Shown here: positions 20,689 to 31,058 of the stretch, in pieces | How the letters are laid out: the number at the start of each line of letters is the position of its first letter | Numbering within the stretch: the first letter of the stretch is position 1 | Source of the DNA: Sphingomonas hankookensis | GTDB taxonomy: Bacteria; Pseudomonadota; Alphaproteobacteria; Sphingomonadales; Sphingomonadaceae | Assembly (NCBI RefSeq): GCF_001619955.1 | Contig: NZ_LQQO01000007.1 | Span: 56,992-120,991 of the forward strand | Direction: 5' to 3' | Length of the DNA stretch: 64,000 nucleotides | Notes under the pieces: generated by a model | Databases searched by the model: none | What the model saw: only the letters and a program-made list of their open reading frames with translations | What the model was told of the DNA's origin: nothing | Translations under genes and position numbers: made by a program

Positions 20689-21667
20689 GACGGCCCCCGA
20701 CGGTGAAATAGAGCGTCCACAGCGCCAGCATGAACCCGCCCACCGCCAGCCGCGCGCTGTCGTCGATGACCAGCTGCCGGGCGAACCCCTCCAGCAGTCC
20801 GGCGACCAGCAGCATCAGGATGACGCCGATCATCACCACCGCCCCGCGCCGCCCGGCGTCGGCAGCAGCCGCCATGCGGGTACGTTCGCCGGGAAAGGCG
20901 ATGGCGCGGCCGATATGCAACCCCGCGGCCGCGGCGATGGCAATCGCGCCGATCTCGGTCGTGCCGTGGATCATCAGCCACGCGAACAGGCCCCAGCCCA
21001 GCCCGTGCGGCACGAACGCCGCGAACATCGCACCCGCCATCGCCCCGTTCTGCACCGACAGGATGATGGTCGGAATGCCGAACAGGAAGCCCAGCGCGAA
21101 GGCCATGATCGCGACCTGGGAATTGTGGGTGAAGAGCGACGTGGCGAAAACGTGCAGCCCGCCCTGGGTCGGCGGCGAATAGAGCGAGGCGCGCAGCGTC
21201 GCGGCGCTCGCATTCATGTCGCGTCCGCTCGCCAGTTCGGGCGAGATCATCGCCGAATACCATGCCGGATCGCTGCGGACGAGGTGATAGGCGGCGAACG
21301 CGCTCAGGATCAGCAGCGCGGTCGACAGCAGCAGTTCGGGCGCGATCGCCCGCACCGCGCGCGGCCAGCCGCTGACGAAGAACGCCTTCACCTGCTGCCA
21401 CCACGGCTCGCGCGCCGAATAGAGCGCGAAATAGGCCCGCGTCGACAGCGCCTCCAGATAGCCGACCAGCGACGCGTCGAGCGACGTCGCCCGCGCGATC
21501 GACAGCGCCGACAGGGTCGCGCGGTACAGGCGGGGCAGGTCGACCAGATCCTCGTCCGACAGGCGGCGCGGCGATTTCTTTTCCAGCTGGTCGAGTAGCG
21601 CTTCCAGCCGTGCCCAGTCGCCCTCGCGTTCGGCGCGGAAATGGTGCGTGGCGAAGGTGACGGTCAT
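20675..21667 (-). CDS. SpoIIM-family (stage II sporulation protein M) membrane protein
   Basis: 330 residues. A cytoplasmic N-terminal helical segment (WARLEALLDQLEKKSPRRLS) and five to six membrane helices with the SpoIIM-family signature FATSLFTHNSQVAIMAFALG, NGAMAGAMFAAFVPHGLGWG and HGTTEIGAIAIAAAAGLHIG. In Bacillus SpoIIM works with cell wall hydrolases in engulfment. In non-sporing bacteria the family is found in this MoxR operon context and its job is unknown. ATGA overlap with DUF58 upstream. Confidence 0.88.
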   Translation of the reverse strand: MTVTFATHHFRAEREGDWARLEALLDQLEKKSPRRLSDEDLVDLPRLYRATLSALSIARATSLDASLVGYLEALSTRAYFALYSAREPWWQQVKAFFVSGWPRAVRAIAPELLLSTALLILSAFAAYHLVRSDPAWYSAMISPELASGRDMNASAATLRASLYSPPTQGGLHVFATSLFTHNSQVAIMAFALGFLFGIPTIILSVQNGAMAGAMFAAFVPHGLGWGLFAWLMIHGTTEIGAIAIAAAAGLHIGRAIAFPGERTRMAAAADAGRRGAVVMIGVILMLLVAGLLEGFARQLVIDDSARLAVGGFMLALWTLYFTVGGRRGKA

Positions 21668-22892
21668 CGGCCGCGCTCCCGGTGGTTCAGATAGCGTTCG
21701 ACCAGGGCGAGCGGCATGGCGTCCGCCGTCGCCTCGATCACGTCGATCCCCATCCGCCGCAGCCGTTCGACCACGATCGCCCGGTCGCGCAGCAGCAGGT
21801 GCGCGACATGGGCGCGGACAAGATCGTCGGCATGGCCCGGCTCGGCATCGCGCAATCCCTCCAGCTCGACATCACGGAACAGCACGAACAGGACGCGGTG
21901 CCGCTTCAGCATCCGCTGCGCGGCGGCGAGCAGCAGTTCGGCGCTGGTCGTGTCGGTAAATTCGGTGAAGATCACCACCAAAGCGCGCCGGTCGAGCTTC
22001 TGGTCGAGCGTGACGAGGCCGAGCGTATAGTTGCTCTCCTCCGCGCCGTAATCGATATCGGCGGCGGCGTGGTGCAGCCGGGCGAAGCCGCGCGTGCCCC
22101 CGCCGATGCTGCCGCTGTCGACCTGCGGCCGCGCGCCGAACGAATAGAGCCGCACCCGGTCGCCGGACTTTAGAGCCACGAACGCCGCCAGCAGGGCCGA
22201 GGACACCGCGCGGTCGATGCGCGGGATATCGCCGACCGGATCGGTCATCGCCCGCCCGGCATCGATGGCGAACGCGATCATATTGTCGCGTTCGGTATGG
22301 AATTCGCGCGCCAGCAGCGATGCATGGCGGGCCGATGCCTTCCAGTCGATCGCGCGGCGTTCCATGCCGGCCTCGAAATCGGTCAGCACCTGGAAGTCCT
22401 GCCCGTCGCCATGGTCGCGGCGCAGCCGGTTCCCGACGCTCAGGCTGTTGAGATATTGCCGCATTCCCTGGTCGCGAACCGGGCGGATGTCGGGCAATAT
22501 CGGAATATCGCGATCGGCGCGGCCGGTCGCCTGTCGCCATGCCAGCCCCATCGGCCCCGCGCGCCGCGCCCAGAGCCGCCGCAGCCGCGCCTTGCCGCGT
22601 CGCTCGGCACGAAAGCTGCCCGGGGCGGTCCGCTTGATCGGCCCGTCGAAGTCGGCGGCCATGTCGGCATTGCCGAGCGTGAAGCGCTCGCCGATGTTCA
22701 GCGTCGCGGGCAGCCCCTCCGGCATCGCCAGCACCGGCTTCTTCGCCAGCAGCGCATCGGCGACGATCAGCGCCAGCACGCCCGCGATCCATAACGGCGC
22801 CGCGATCCACGCCGCCGGGGCCAGCACGCCCAGCGCCAGCCCGACCGGCGCGGCGAGCGCGGTCAGCTGGATGGCACGGGGCGTGGGAACGA

Positions 22893-22896
<4 letters not shown>
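21664..22896 (-). CDS. DUF58-domain protein
   Basis: 410 residues. Two N-terminal membrane helices ([20 protein letters not shown]) and a DUF58 domain with the signature [20 protein letters not shown] (conserved DWKASAR) inside a vWA-like fold ([12 protein letters not shown]). DUF58 proteins are almost always encoded next to MoxR ATPases and are thought to be their clients or effectors. The start overlaps the moxR stop (ATGA), so expression is coupled. Confidence 0.9.
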
Positions 22897-23845
<949 letters not shown>

Positions 23846-23849
<4 letters not shown>

Positions 23850-25072
23850 GCGCCTGTTTCCTTCTTCCATGCGGTCAGGTCCTTCGCCGCCGCCAATGCC
23901 TCACTCTCGGTGCGGGCATCGCGCAGGCGACGGTCGAGTTCGGAATAGCCGGGATGCACCCGGTCGAGCCGGTCGGCCGAGGGCGCTTCGCCCGCCAGCA
24001 ACCGCCGCGACAGCAGCTCCAGCATCATGTCGGCATAGCGCGGCCCGACCAGCGGGGTACGCCCGGCCAGCCGGGTCAGCGCGACGATATTGTCGATCAG
24101 CGCGCGCTTGCCTGCGGCTACCGCGCGCCTTTCGCGCAGCGGCGGGCCGAACCGCCCGGCGGCGGCGATCCCCGCCAGCACGGCAGCGGCGATCAGCGCC
24201 AGCGTGACGCCCAGGAACGGCGGCAGGAACAGCAATTTGACCAGATTGCGGTCGCCCCGCGTGTAATGCAACGACCGATCGAACAGCGCGCGCCCGTCAT
24301 GTTCGGGATCGATCGCGCGGAGCATCGCCAGCGCGGCCTTCGCATTGCGCTCGTCGGCCATGGCGCGATTGTTGACCAGATCGGGATCGACCAGCACGAA
24401 CGTGTCGCTCGACCCGATCTGCCCCAGCACCGCCGCGCCGTCGCGCGCACCGATCAGCGGGGTGATGGTGTCGCCGGCCATCGCGTTCACCCGGCGGTCG
24501 GGCAGGGCGAAGGCGCGCAGGCCAGGATATTCCGCCCGCATCACGCCGATGTCGGACCGGTCCTCGGTATGCCATTCCGCCTCGGCCGGGACCAGCTGCT
24601 GCAACTTGGCGCCATCGACCTGGCCGGTGCGCTGCACCCGGCCGCCCTGCAACGGCAGCTTTTCGACCTGCCATTTGGGGAGGATGATCAGCGTGGCATA
24701 GCGCAGCAGCGGATGCCCCTCTCTTGCAACGAAATCGTCGCCGCCGGTCATCCGCGATGCCAGCGCGATGCGTTGATTGACGATCGCGCGCACATCCTCC
24801 GGCCGGGTCGCCTCGGTCGGGGTCAGGATCAGGATCGACGCCGCTGCCGTCGATTCGGTCACGTCCCCCTCGGGCGGCTGCACCGCCTCGACCAGCCGCT
24901 GGAACGCATGATAGCCCGCGCCGTCCTTGCGATCCGCCGCCGGTGCCTCTCCGGTCGCGCGCGCGATCTCGTCGCCGAAGCCGGACATCAGGATGGAGGC
25001 GAGCAGCAGCAGCGCGCCGCCGATGACCAGGATGACGACCGTCCGCGCGGCAAAGGGGGAGGGCTGGCTCAC
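23846..25072 (-). CDS. DUF4350-domain membrane protein
   Basis: 408 residues. One N-terminal helix ([20 protein letters not shown]), a periplasmic or external alpha/beta DUF4350-type domain ([37 protein letters not shown]), a second helix ([20 protein letters not shown]) and a cytoplasmic tail. The GTG at 25072 overlaps the DUF4129 stop (GTGA). DUF4350 proteins are regular members of DUF4129/MoxR/DUF58 operons; biochemical role unknown. Confidence 0.82.
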
Positions 25073-25746
25073 CGCGCGCCCTTCAGTGCAAAGCCGGCAT
25101 AGTCTGCCCGCGCGCGCTGCCAGTCGTCGGCGCCCAGCGCCCGCCCGCCGAACAGGCTCCGCTCGACCGCCGCGACGATACCGGCGAACACGCCGCGCGC
25201 GTGCGGCGGCAGCGCCTCGGCACGGGCGATGTCGCGGCTGGTATCGGCCGGGCGCACCACGTCGCCGCGCCATGCGACGATGTCGTCGATGCTGCGGAAC
25301 AGCAGCAGGTGGACCGCCTCGTCGAACCGACCCTCAGCCGCCAGCGCGTCCGCATCCTCCAAGAGCGCGCGCGCGCGGGTTTCGGTCGGTGTCCAGGGGG
25401 GCGCTTCCTCCACCACGCGGCGACGGCCGAGCCGTTCGGCGATCCATTCGCGGAGCGACGGCACCAGCGCGAACAGCAGCGCGATTGCGATGACGATGCC
25501 GATCACCCACAGGATCACCTGCCAGCCGCCGCCGACCCATTGGACGAAATTGCCGATCGCGCGCAGTACCGGTTCCAGCCATTCGGGCGGCGGATCGCGC
25601 GGTTCGGGCAGTTTTTCGGGCAGGTCGAACTGGATCGACCCGTCGGCGCGGATCGTCTTCCACGCGGCATCGACCTTCGCCGAATCGATCGGCGGCACCG
25701 ATGCGGCGGCCTGGCCCAGTCCGTCCGCCGCTTCAGCCCCCGCCAA
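25069..25746 (-). CDS. DUF4129-domain membrane protein
   Basis: 225 residues. A hydrophilic N-terminal part, one membrane helix (WQVILWVIGIVIAIALLFAL) and a C-terminal helical DUF4129 domain (ARALLEDADALAAEGRFDEA..LLLFRSIDDI). First gene of the operon. The probable start is TTG at 25746, preceded by GGGGGA seven bases upstream; no ATG or GTG gives a better N-terminus. DUF4129 is often fused to transglutaminase-like proteins elsewhere, which hints at a cell-envelope role, but no enzyme motif is present here. Confidence 0.75.
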   Translation of the reverse strand: MAGAEAADGLGQAAASVPPIDSAKVDAAWKTIRADGSIQFDLPEKLPEPRDPPPEWLEPVLRAIGNFVQWVGGGWQVILWVIGIVIAIALLFALVPSLREWIAERLGRRRVVEEAPPWTPTETRARALLEDADALAAEGRFDEAVHLLLFRSIDDIVAWRGDVVRPADTSRDIARAEALPPHARGVFAGIVAAVERSLFGGRALGADDWQRARADYAGFALKGAR

Positions 25747-25872
25747 ACTCCCGTCCCCCTGTCACCGCCGGTGGCATGGCGACGCTTGGAGCAAATCGCC
25801 GATTTACATGCAACGCTTTTCCACCCTAACTTTCGGTTAAGGGCCGGGGCGGCTCCGGGGGACCTGCCGGTG

Positions 25873-26694
25873 ATGACGTTTCTATTCCTGCTGTTGCTGC
25901 TGCCCCTCCTGTTCCTGGTGGCGGCGATCGTGGGTGCGTTTTTCGAGGCGCGGCGCTCGCCCTATCCCTTTGCGATGGGCCGCGTGATCTCCAACAGCTT
26001 CGCGGCGATCGGCGGTGCCCCGCTACCGCTGTTCGCCGCCAGCGCGCTGCTCAATGCGCCCGCGCAACTGCTGATGCCGCTGTTCGCGCCCAACGCCTAT
26101 GACGCCGACCGGCTGGTCGAGGCCGGGTCGTCGGTCGCGCCGCTGGGGATGCTCGGGCTGCTGCTCTATCCCCCGGTCATGGTGTTCATGGCGGGCCTAG
26201 CGGTCGACACGCTGGCGGGGCGACCGGTCGATCCGGCGGCGACGCTGCGCATGGCGTTGCGGCGGTTCCTGCCGGCGCTGGCGATGTTCCTGCTGTTCGG
26301 CATCGCGGTATTCGCCGGCATGGTGCTGTTCTTCTTGCCCGCGATCTTCGTGATCCTGACCTGGTTCGTCGTCGTGCCGGTGATGGCGGCCGAAGGGCGG
26401 GGCGCGCTCGAATGTTTTTCCCGCAGCAGCCAGCTGATGCGCGGCATGCGCTGGCGGTTGTTGCTGCTGCTCGTCATCGTCGGCCTGTTGTGGCTGGTCG
26501 TCAGCCTGCTCGTGCAGGGGCCGATCGTGCTGCTGCTGGGTGCCGGTGGCGGCTGGACCGCTTCGGTGATCCGCGCGGTCTTCGCGACGCTGCTCGGCGT
26601 GCTGCCCGCGACCGGCACCGCCGCCGTCTACCACGAAATCCGCACCGCGAAGGAAGGGTCGGGGACCCACGACCTCGAAACCGTCTTCGCGTGA
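25873..26694 (+). CDS. Multi-helix membrane protein, GDPD-membrane-domain-like
   Basis: 273 residues with about six membrane helices. The arrangement and the CFSRSSQLMRGMRWRLLLLL segment resemble the membrane domain found in glycerophosphodiester phosphodiesterases and related YciC/DUF-type integral membrane proteins. No catalytic domain is present. The ATG at 25873 follows CGGGGGA ten bases upstream. Divergent from the DUF4129 operon with about 125 bases between. Function not known. Confidence 0.75.
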   Translation: MTFLFLLLLLPLLFLVAAIVGAFFEARRSPYPFAMGRVISNSFAAIGGAPLPLFAASALLNAPAQLLMPLFAPNAYDADRLVEAGSSVAPLGMLGLLLYPPVMVFMAGLAVDTLAGRPVDPAATLRMALRRFLPALAMFLLFGIAVFAGMVLFFLPAIFVILTWFVVVPVMAAEGRGALECFSRSSQLMRGMRWRLLLLLVIVGLLWLVVSLLVQGPIVLLLGAGGGWTASVIRAVFATLLGVLPATGTAAVYHEIRTAKEGSGTHDLETVFA

Positions 26695-26723
26695 CCATGA
26701 TCGTAAAAAGGGGGAGTTTCCGC

Positions 26724-28145
26724 GTGATCCGAACATTGACGTTGGCGGCGCTGGCCGCCGGGCTGGTCGCCTGTACCGGCGATGGCAGGGAGGTGCGCTC
26801 CGCCTCCGCCGACGCGCCGAAGGGCAAGGGGCCCGGCGCGGGCAAGGGCTATGACCATGACCCGTTCCCCTCGACCTATCGCGCCTATCCGGGCCGCGCG
26901 ACGCTGGTCACCAACGTCACCATCCTCGATGGCGAGGGCGGGCGGATCAATAACGGGTCGGTCCTGTTCCGCGACGGCAAGATCGTCGAGGTCGGGCAGG
27001 CCATCGCGGCTGCGGATGGCGTGACCGTGATCGACGGGCAGGGCAAATGGGTGACCCCCGGCGTCATCGACGTCCACAGCCATCTGGGCGATTATCCCAG
27101 CCCCGGCGTCGAGGCGCATAGCGACGGGAACGAGATGACCGGCCCGGTCACCGCCGAAGTATGGGCCGAACACAGCGTCTGGCCGCAGGACCCGGGCTTC
27201 GCCCGCGCGCTGACCAATGGCGGCGTCACCACGCTGCAGATCCTGCCCGGATCGGCGAACCTGATGGGCGGCCGCTCGGTCACATTGAAGAACGTCTATG
27301 GCCGCACGATGCAGGCGATGAAGTTCCCCGGCGCGCCCTATGGCTTCAAGATGGCGTGCGGCGAGAACCCGAAGCGCGTCTACGGGTCGAAGGGGCGGAT
27401 GCCGTCGACCCGCATGGGCAATGTCGCGGTCGACCGCGCGACGTGGCTGCGCGCGAAGGACTATGACCGCAAATGGGACAAATATGAGGAGGATGGTGGC
27501 GAAGCGCCGACCCGCGACCTCGCCATGGACACGCTGCGCGGGGTGCTGGACGGCGAGATCCTCGTCCACAACCATTGCTACCGCGCCGACGAAATGGCCA
27601 TCGTCATGGATATGGCGCAGGAGATGGGGTACAAGGTCACCGCCTTCCACCACGCGGTCGAAAGCTACAAGATCGCCGACCTGTTGAAGGCGCGCGGGGT
27701 CTGCTCGGCGGTGTGGGCCGATTGGTACGGCTTCAAGATGGAAAGCTACGACGCGATCGGCGAGAACCTGGCGATCCTCGACCAGCAGGGCGCCTGCGCG
27801 ATGATCCATTCCGACGACGCCAACGGCATCCAGCGGCTTAATCAGGAGGTCGCGAAGGTCATCGCCTCGGCCAAGCGCGCCGGCATCACCGTGACGCCCG
27901 AACATGCGTGGACGTGGCTGGCGATCAATCCGGCGAAGGCGCTCGGCATCGACAAGGTGACCGGCTCGCTCAAGGCCGGCAAGATGGCCGACGTGGTGCT
28001 GTGGAACGGCGATCCGTTCAGCGTCTATACCCGCCCGCAGATGGTGTGGGTCGACGGCGCGCTGCTCTACGACGCGAACAATCCGAAGATGCGACCGGTA
28101 TCCGATTTCGAACTCGGCCAGCCCGGCGAAGGGGATGCGAAGTGA
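26724..28145 (+). CDS. Amidohydrolase, lipoprotein
   Basis: 473 residues. Start GTG at 26724 is chosen because AAGGGGGAG lies seven bases before it and it yields a clean lipoprotein signal peptide (IRTLTLAALAAGLVACTGDG, lipobox LVAC); an ATG at 26697 would spoil this. The enzyme is a metal-dependent amidohydrolase: GVIDVHSHLG supplies the HxH ligands, ILVHNHC and VTAFHHAVESYK the later histidines, and AMIHSDD the catalytic Asp. The C-terminal GSLKAGKMADVVLWNGDPFS is the usual closing sandwich. Likely a periplasmic imidazolonepropionase- or dipeptidase-like enzyme of unknown substrate. Overlaps the next gene by GTGA. Confidence 0.9.
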   Translation: MIRTLTLAALAAGLVACTGDGREVRSASADAPKGKGPGAGKGYDHDPFPSTYRAYPGRATLVTNVTILDGEGGRINNGSVLFRDGKIVEVGQAIAAADGVTVIDGQGKWVTPGVIDVHSHLGDYPSPGVEAHSDGNEMTGPVTAEVWAEHSVWPQDPGFARALTNGGVTTLQILPGSANLMGGRSVTLKNVYGRTMQAMKFPGAPYGFKMACGENPKRVYGSKGRMPSTRMGNVAVDRATWLRAKDYDRKWDKYEEDGGEAPTRDLAMDTLRGVLDGEILVHNHCYRADEMAIVMDMAQEMGYKVTAFHHAVESYKIADLLKARGVCSAVWADWYGFKMESYDAIGENLAILDQQGACAMIHSDDANGIQRLNQEVAKVIASAKRAGITVTPEHAWTWLAINPAKALGIDKVTGSLKAGKMADVVLWNGDPFSVYTRPQMVWVDGALLYDANNPKMRPVSDFELGQPGEGDAK

Positions 28146-29446
28146 AGCGCCTGTTCCTCGCCGCGCTGTTCGCCAGCGCTGCCGTTGCCATGCCTGCTGC
28201 CGCGCAGGACGTGACCATCACCAATGCCCGGCTCGTGCTGGGCGACGGATCGGCCCCGATCGAGGGCGGCACCGTCGTCGTGCGCGGCGGCCGCGTTGTC
28301 AGCGCCGGTCGCGGCGCAGCGGTGGCGGGTGGTCGCACCATCGATGCCGGCGGGCGCTATGTCACGCCCGGCCTCGTCGCCGGCTTCACCCGCCTCGGCA
28401 TCATCGAGGTCGACGGCGTGTCGGCGACCAACGATGCCTCGGCGCGCGAGAGCGTGTTCAATGCAGGCCTCGACATCGCCTCGGCGGTCAATCCGCGCGC
28501 GACGCCGATCGCGATCAACCGCACCGACGGCATTACCCGCGCGATCGTCGCGCCCGACAATGCCGGCTCGATCTTTGCGGGCCAGGGCGCGGTCATCGAC
28601 CTCGCCAACGACATGGATGCGGTCACCCGGCCGCAGGCGTTCCAGTTCATGGAATGGGGCGAAGCCGGCGCGCGTGCGGCGGGCGGCAGCCGCCCGGCGG
28701 CGATGGCGATGTTCCGCAACGCGCTGTTCGAGGCGCAGGCATATGCCCGCAACCCGGCCAGCTTCGCCGATCGCGGCAAGGAAGCGCTGCTGACCCGCAC
28801 CGATGCGCAGGCGCTGCAAAAGGTGCTGAGCGGACAGGTGCCGCTGCTGATCCATGTCGAACGCGCCTCCGACATATTGGGCGTGCTGGCACTCAAGCGC
28901 GAGTTCGCCGGGCTGAAGCCGGTCCTCGTCGGCGCCAGCGAAGGCTGGACCGTCGCGCGGCAGATCGCGGCCGCGAACGTGCCGGTACTCGCCAGCGCGC
29001 TGTCCGACCTGCCCGCCAGCTTCGAACAGCTCGCCGCCACCCAGTCCAATATCGGCCGGATGAAGGCCGCCGGCGTGGTCGTCGGCATCGGCACGATCGG
29101 CGACGACGAGGCACGGCAGGCACGACTGGTGCGGCAATATGCCGGCAATCTCGTCGCGCTGTCGAAGGTGCCGGGCGCCTCGGGCCTCGACTGGGGGGCC
29201 GCCTTCGCCACGATCAGCTCGCTGCCCGCGCGCACGATCGGGATGGAGGGGGAGATCGGCTCGCTCAGCCCCGGCCGGCGCGGCGACGTGGTGATCTGGG
29301 ACGGCGATCCGCTGGAGATCGGATCGGCCCCGACCCAGCTGTTCATCGACGGCGTCGAACAGCCGCTGACCAACCGCCAGACCCGGTTGCGCGACCGCTA
29401 TCTCAACCCCGTCGAACAGGGCCTGCCCAAGGCGTATCAGCGATAA
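28142..29446 (+). CDS. Amidohydrolase-like protein lacking the HxH metal site
   Basis: 434 residues with a Sec signal peptide (KRLFLAALFASAAVAMPAAA, cut after AQ). Fold markers of amidohydrolases are kept at both ends (DVTITNARLVLGDGSAPIEG; IGSLSPGRRGDVVIWDGDPL), but where the active partner has GVIDVHSHLG this one reads GLVAGFTRLG, with no histidine, and the later metal histidines are mostly missing (LLIHVERASD keeps one). It is therefore probably not a metal hydrolase by itself. GTG start overlaps the stop of the active paralogue (GTGA), so both are made together, as expected for a hetero-oligomer or a regulatory subunit. Confidence 0.85.
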   Translation: MKRLFLAALFASAAVAMPAAAQDVTITNARLVLGDGSAPIEGGTVVVRGGRVVSAGRGAAVAGGRTIDAGGRYVTPGLVAGFTRLGIIEVDGVSATNDASARESVFNAGLDIASAVNPRATPIAINRTDGITRAIVAPDNAGSIFAGQGAVIDLANDMDAVTRPQAFQFMEWGEAGARAAGGSRPAAMAMFRNALFEAQAYARNPASFADRGKEALLTRTDAQALQKVLSGQVPLLIHVERASDILGVLALKREFAGLKPVLVGASEGWTVARQIAAANVPVLASALSDLPASFEQLAATQSNIGRMKAAGVVVGIGTIGDDEARQARLVRQYAGNLVALSKVPGASGLDWGAAFATISSLPARTIGMEGEIGSLSPGRRGDVVIWDGDPLEIGSAPTQLFIDGVEQPLTNRQTRLRDRYLNPVEQGLPKAYQR

Positions 29447-29459
29447 GGATGACGGAACC

Positions 29460-29508
29460 CGCAGGCGCGATCGGGCTTTGTCCGCTTCGGACAGTCGCCG
29501 CGCCTGCG
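29460..29508. terminator. Nested hairpin after the amidohydrolase pair
   Basis: Outer arms CGCAGGCGCG / CGCGCCTGCG (29460-29469 and 29499-29508) enclose an inner hairpin TGTCCG-CTT-CGGACA. No T run, so it may be a processing or attenuation structure rather than a simple terminator. It sits 14 bases after the stop and 22 before the next ATG. Confidence 0.5.
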
Positions 29509-29530
29509 GCCTTGGAACGGGAGACGAGAC

Positions 29531-29881
29531 ATGCGTGCGTTGCTGGTGATGCTGGGTGGATCGCTGATGCTGGCGGCTTGCGGGCCGAGCGCCGAGCAGC
29601 AGGCCGCGGCCAACGAAGCCGCCGCCGCCAACGCGGTCGAAGCGCAGCAGATGGCGACCCAGGTGGAGGCGCTGTCGCCCGGCCAGCGCGACGGCGTGTT
29701 CATCCGCGCAATCCGCGACGCGGGGCTGCGCTGCCAGGGCGTGACCTCGTCCGAACGGGGTGAAAAGCCGGGCAGCTGGGTCGCCACCTGTCAGGAAGGG
29801 TCGCGCCATATCATCACCTTCGGCGCCAACGGCATGGCGAACGTGACCAGCTTCACGCCGCAGCCGGCACCGCAACGGTAA
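29531..29881 (+). CDS. Small hypothetical lipoprotein
   Basis: 116 residues. Lipoprotein signal peptide MRALLVMLGGSLMLAACGPS with lipobox LAAC. An Ala/Glu/Gln-rich linker is followed by a small domain with two cysteines (GLRCQGV and VATCQEG) that could pair, ending in a Pro-rich tail. GGAGACGAG lies before the ATG. Not recognised beyond being a conserved-looking exported protein. Read from the same strand as the amidohydrolases, separated by a hairpin. Confidence 0.8.
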   Translation: MRALLVMLGGSLMLAACGPSAEQQAAANEAAAANAVEAQQMATQVEALSPGQRDGVFIRAIRDAGLRCQGVTSSERGEKPGSWVATCQEGSRHIITFGANGMANVTSFTPQPAPQR

Positions 29882-29895
29882 TCCCACGCGCCACC

Positions 29896-29978
29896 GTATC
29901 CCCGCGCAAGCGGGGATCCAGGGTCACGATCGCTCCGGCGGCATCTGGTACTCTGGACCCCCGCCTGCGCGGGGGTAC
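29896..29978. repeat. Paired palindromic repeat, family A
   Basis: GTATCCCCGCGCAAGCGGGG at 29896 and an inverted partner ending at 29978 make one 83-bp dyad, the same build as the pairs near 9.5 and 12.5 kb. Confidence 0.85.
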
Positions 29979-30015
29979 GGTGCGTATCGGCCAGTTCGCA
30001 CCACCTGCCGTCTTC

Positions 30016-30097
30016 GTCACCCCGGACTTGATCCGGGTCCCGCTTCTTTTTCTGCGGCCGGTAAGGAAGCGGGACCCCGGCTCAAGGCCGGGGTGAC
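30016..30097. repeat. Paired palindromic repeat, family B
   Basis: GTCACCCCGGACTTGATCCG at 30016 and its inverted partner ending GGGGTGAC at 30097 form an 82-bp dyad. Each half is itself a palindrome. Other copies are at 32173, 40492 and 56180. Confidence 0.85.
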
Positions 30098-30123
30098 GCG
30101 AGAGCAACTGCCCCAATCGACCG

Positions 30124-31053
30124 TCAACGCGGCTCGAACACCGACCACCCGGTCCGCTGCACCAGCCGTTCCAGCGCGACCGTCCCCAGCTGCGAATTGC
30201 CGCGTTCGTTCAGCCCCGGCGACCATACCGCGATCGACGCGATGCCCGGCGCAATGGCCAGAATACCGCCGCCGACCCCGCTCTTGCCCGGCAGGCCGAC
30301 GCGGAAGGCGAACTCGCCCGACCCGTCATAATGGCCGCAGGTCAGCATCAGCGCGTTGATCCGCCGCGCCCGCTGCGCCGACACGACATTGCGCCCGGTG
30401 GTCGGATTGACCCCGCCCGCCGCCAGATAGCGCCCGGCGAGCGCCAGCTGCCGACAGCTCATCGCCAGCGCGCATTGGTGGAAATAGACGCCCAGCGTCA
30501 CGTGCGGGTCATGGTGGAGATTGCCGAACGCGCGCATGTAGCTGGCCAGCGCCAGGTTGCGGAACCCCGTATCCTGTTCCGCCTTCGCGACGTTCTCGTC
30601 GATGAAGATCCCGTCCTCGCCCGCCGCGGCGCGGACGAAGCGCAGCAGCTCGCCCAGCGCCTCGCGCGGTTCGTAGCGGCCGAGCAATATGTCGGCGACC
30701 ACGATCGCGCCGGCATTGATGAACGGGTTGCGCGGAATGCCGTGTTCGCTTTCCAGCTGCACGATCGAATTGAATGCGCTGCCCGACGGCTCGCGCCCGA
30801 CCCGCTTCCACAACTGGTCCCCGACCGCGCCCAGCGCCAGCGTCAGCGCGAACACCTTCGACACCGACTGGATCGAGAAACTCTCCTCGGCATCGCCCGC
30901 CAGATGGCAGGTCCCGTCCGCCTCGATCACCGCCATGCCGAACCGGTTCGGATCGACGGCGGCAAGCGGCGGAATATAGTCGGCCGGCCGCCCGCGATCG
31001 GGTGCATCGGCCATTTCGGCGGCGATGTCGGCGACGATCGCGGACAGGTCCAT
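30124..31053 (-). CDS. glsA: Glutaminase
   Basis: 309 residues, the length of bacterial GlsA-type glutaminases, which convert glutamine to glutamate and ammonia using a serine-dependent beta-lactamase-like fold. The catalytic Ser-x-x-Lys is in [17 protein letters not shown]. Other family marks: [47 protein letters not shown]-type segment [13 protein letters not shown], and [14 protein letters not shown] at 31053 fits the family N-terminus; it lies five bases after the stop of the glycosidase gene, so the two are probably co-transcribed. No strong ribosome site. Confidence 0.95.
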   Translation of the reverse strand: MDLSAIVADIAAEMADAPDRGRPADYIPPLAAVDPNRFGMAVIEADGTCHLAGDAEESFSIQSVSKVFALTLALGAVGDQLWKRVGREPSGSAFNSIVQLESEHGIPRNPFINAGAIVVADILLGRYEPREALGELLRFVRAAAGEDGIFIDENVAKAEQDTGFRNLALASYMRAFGNLHHDPHVTLGVYFHQCALAMSCRQLALAGRYLAAGGVNPTTGRNVVSAQRARRINALMLTCGHYDGSGEFAFRVGLPGKSGVGGGILAIAPGIASIAVWSPGLNERGNSQLGTVALERLVQRTGWSVFEPR

Positions 31054-31058
31054 GACCG

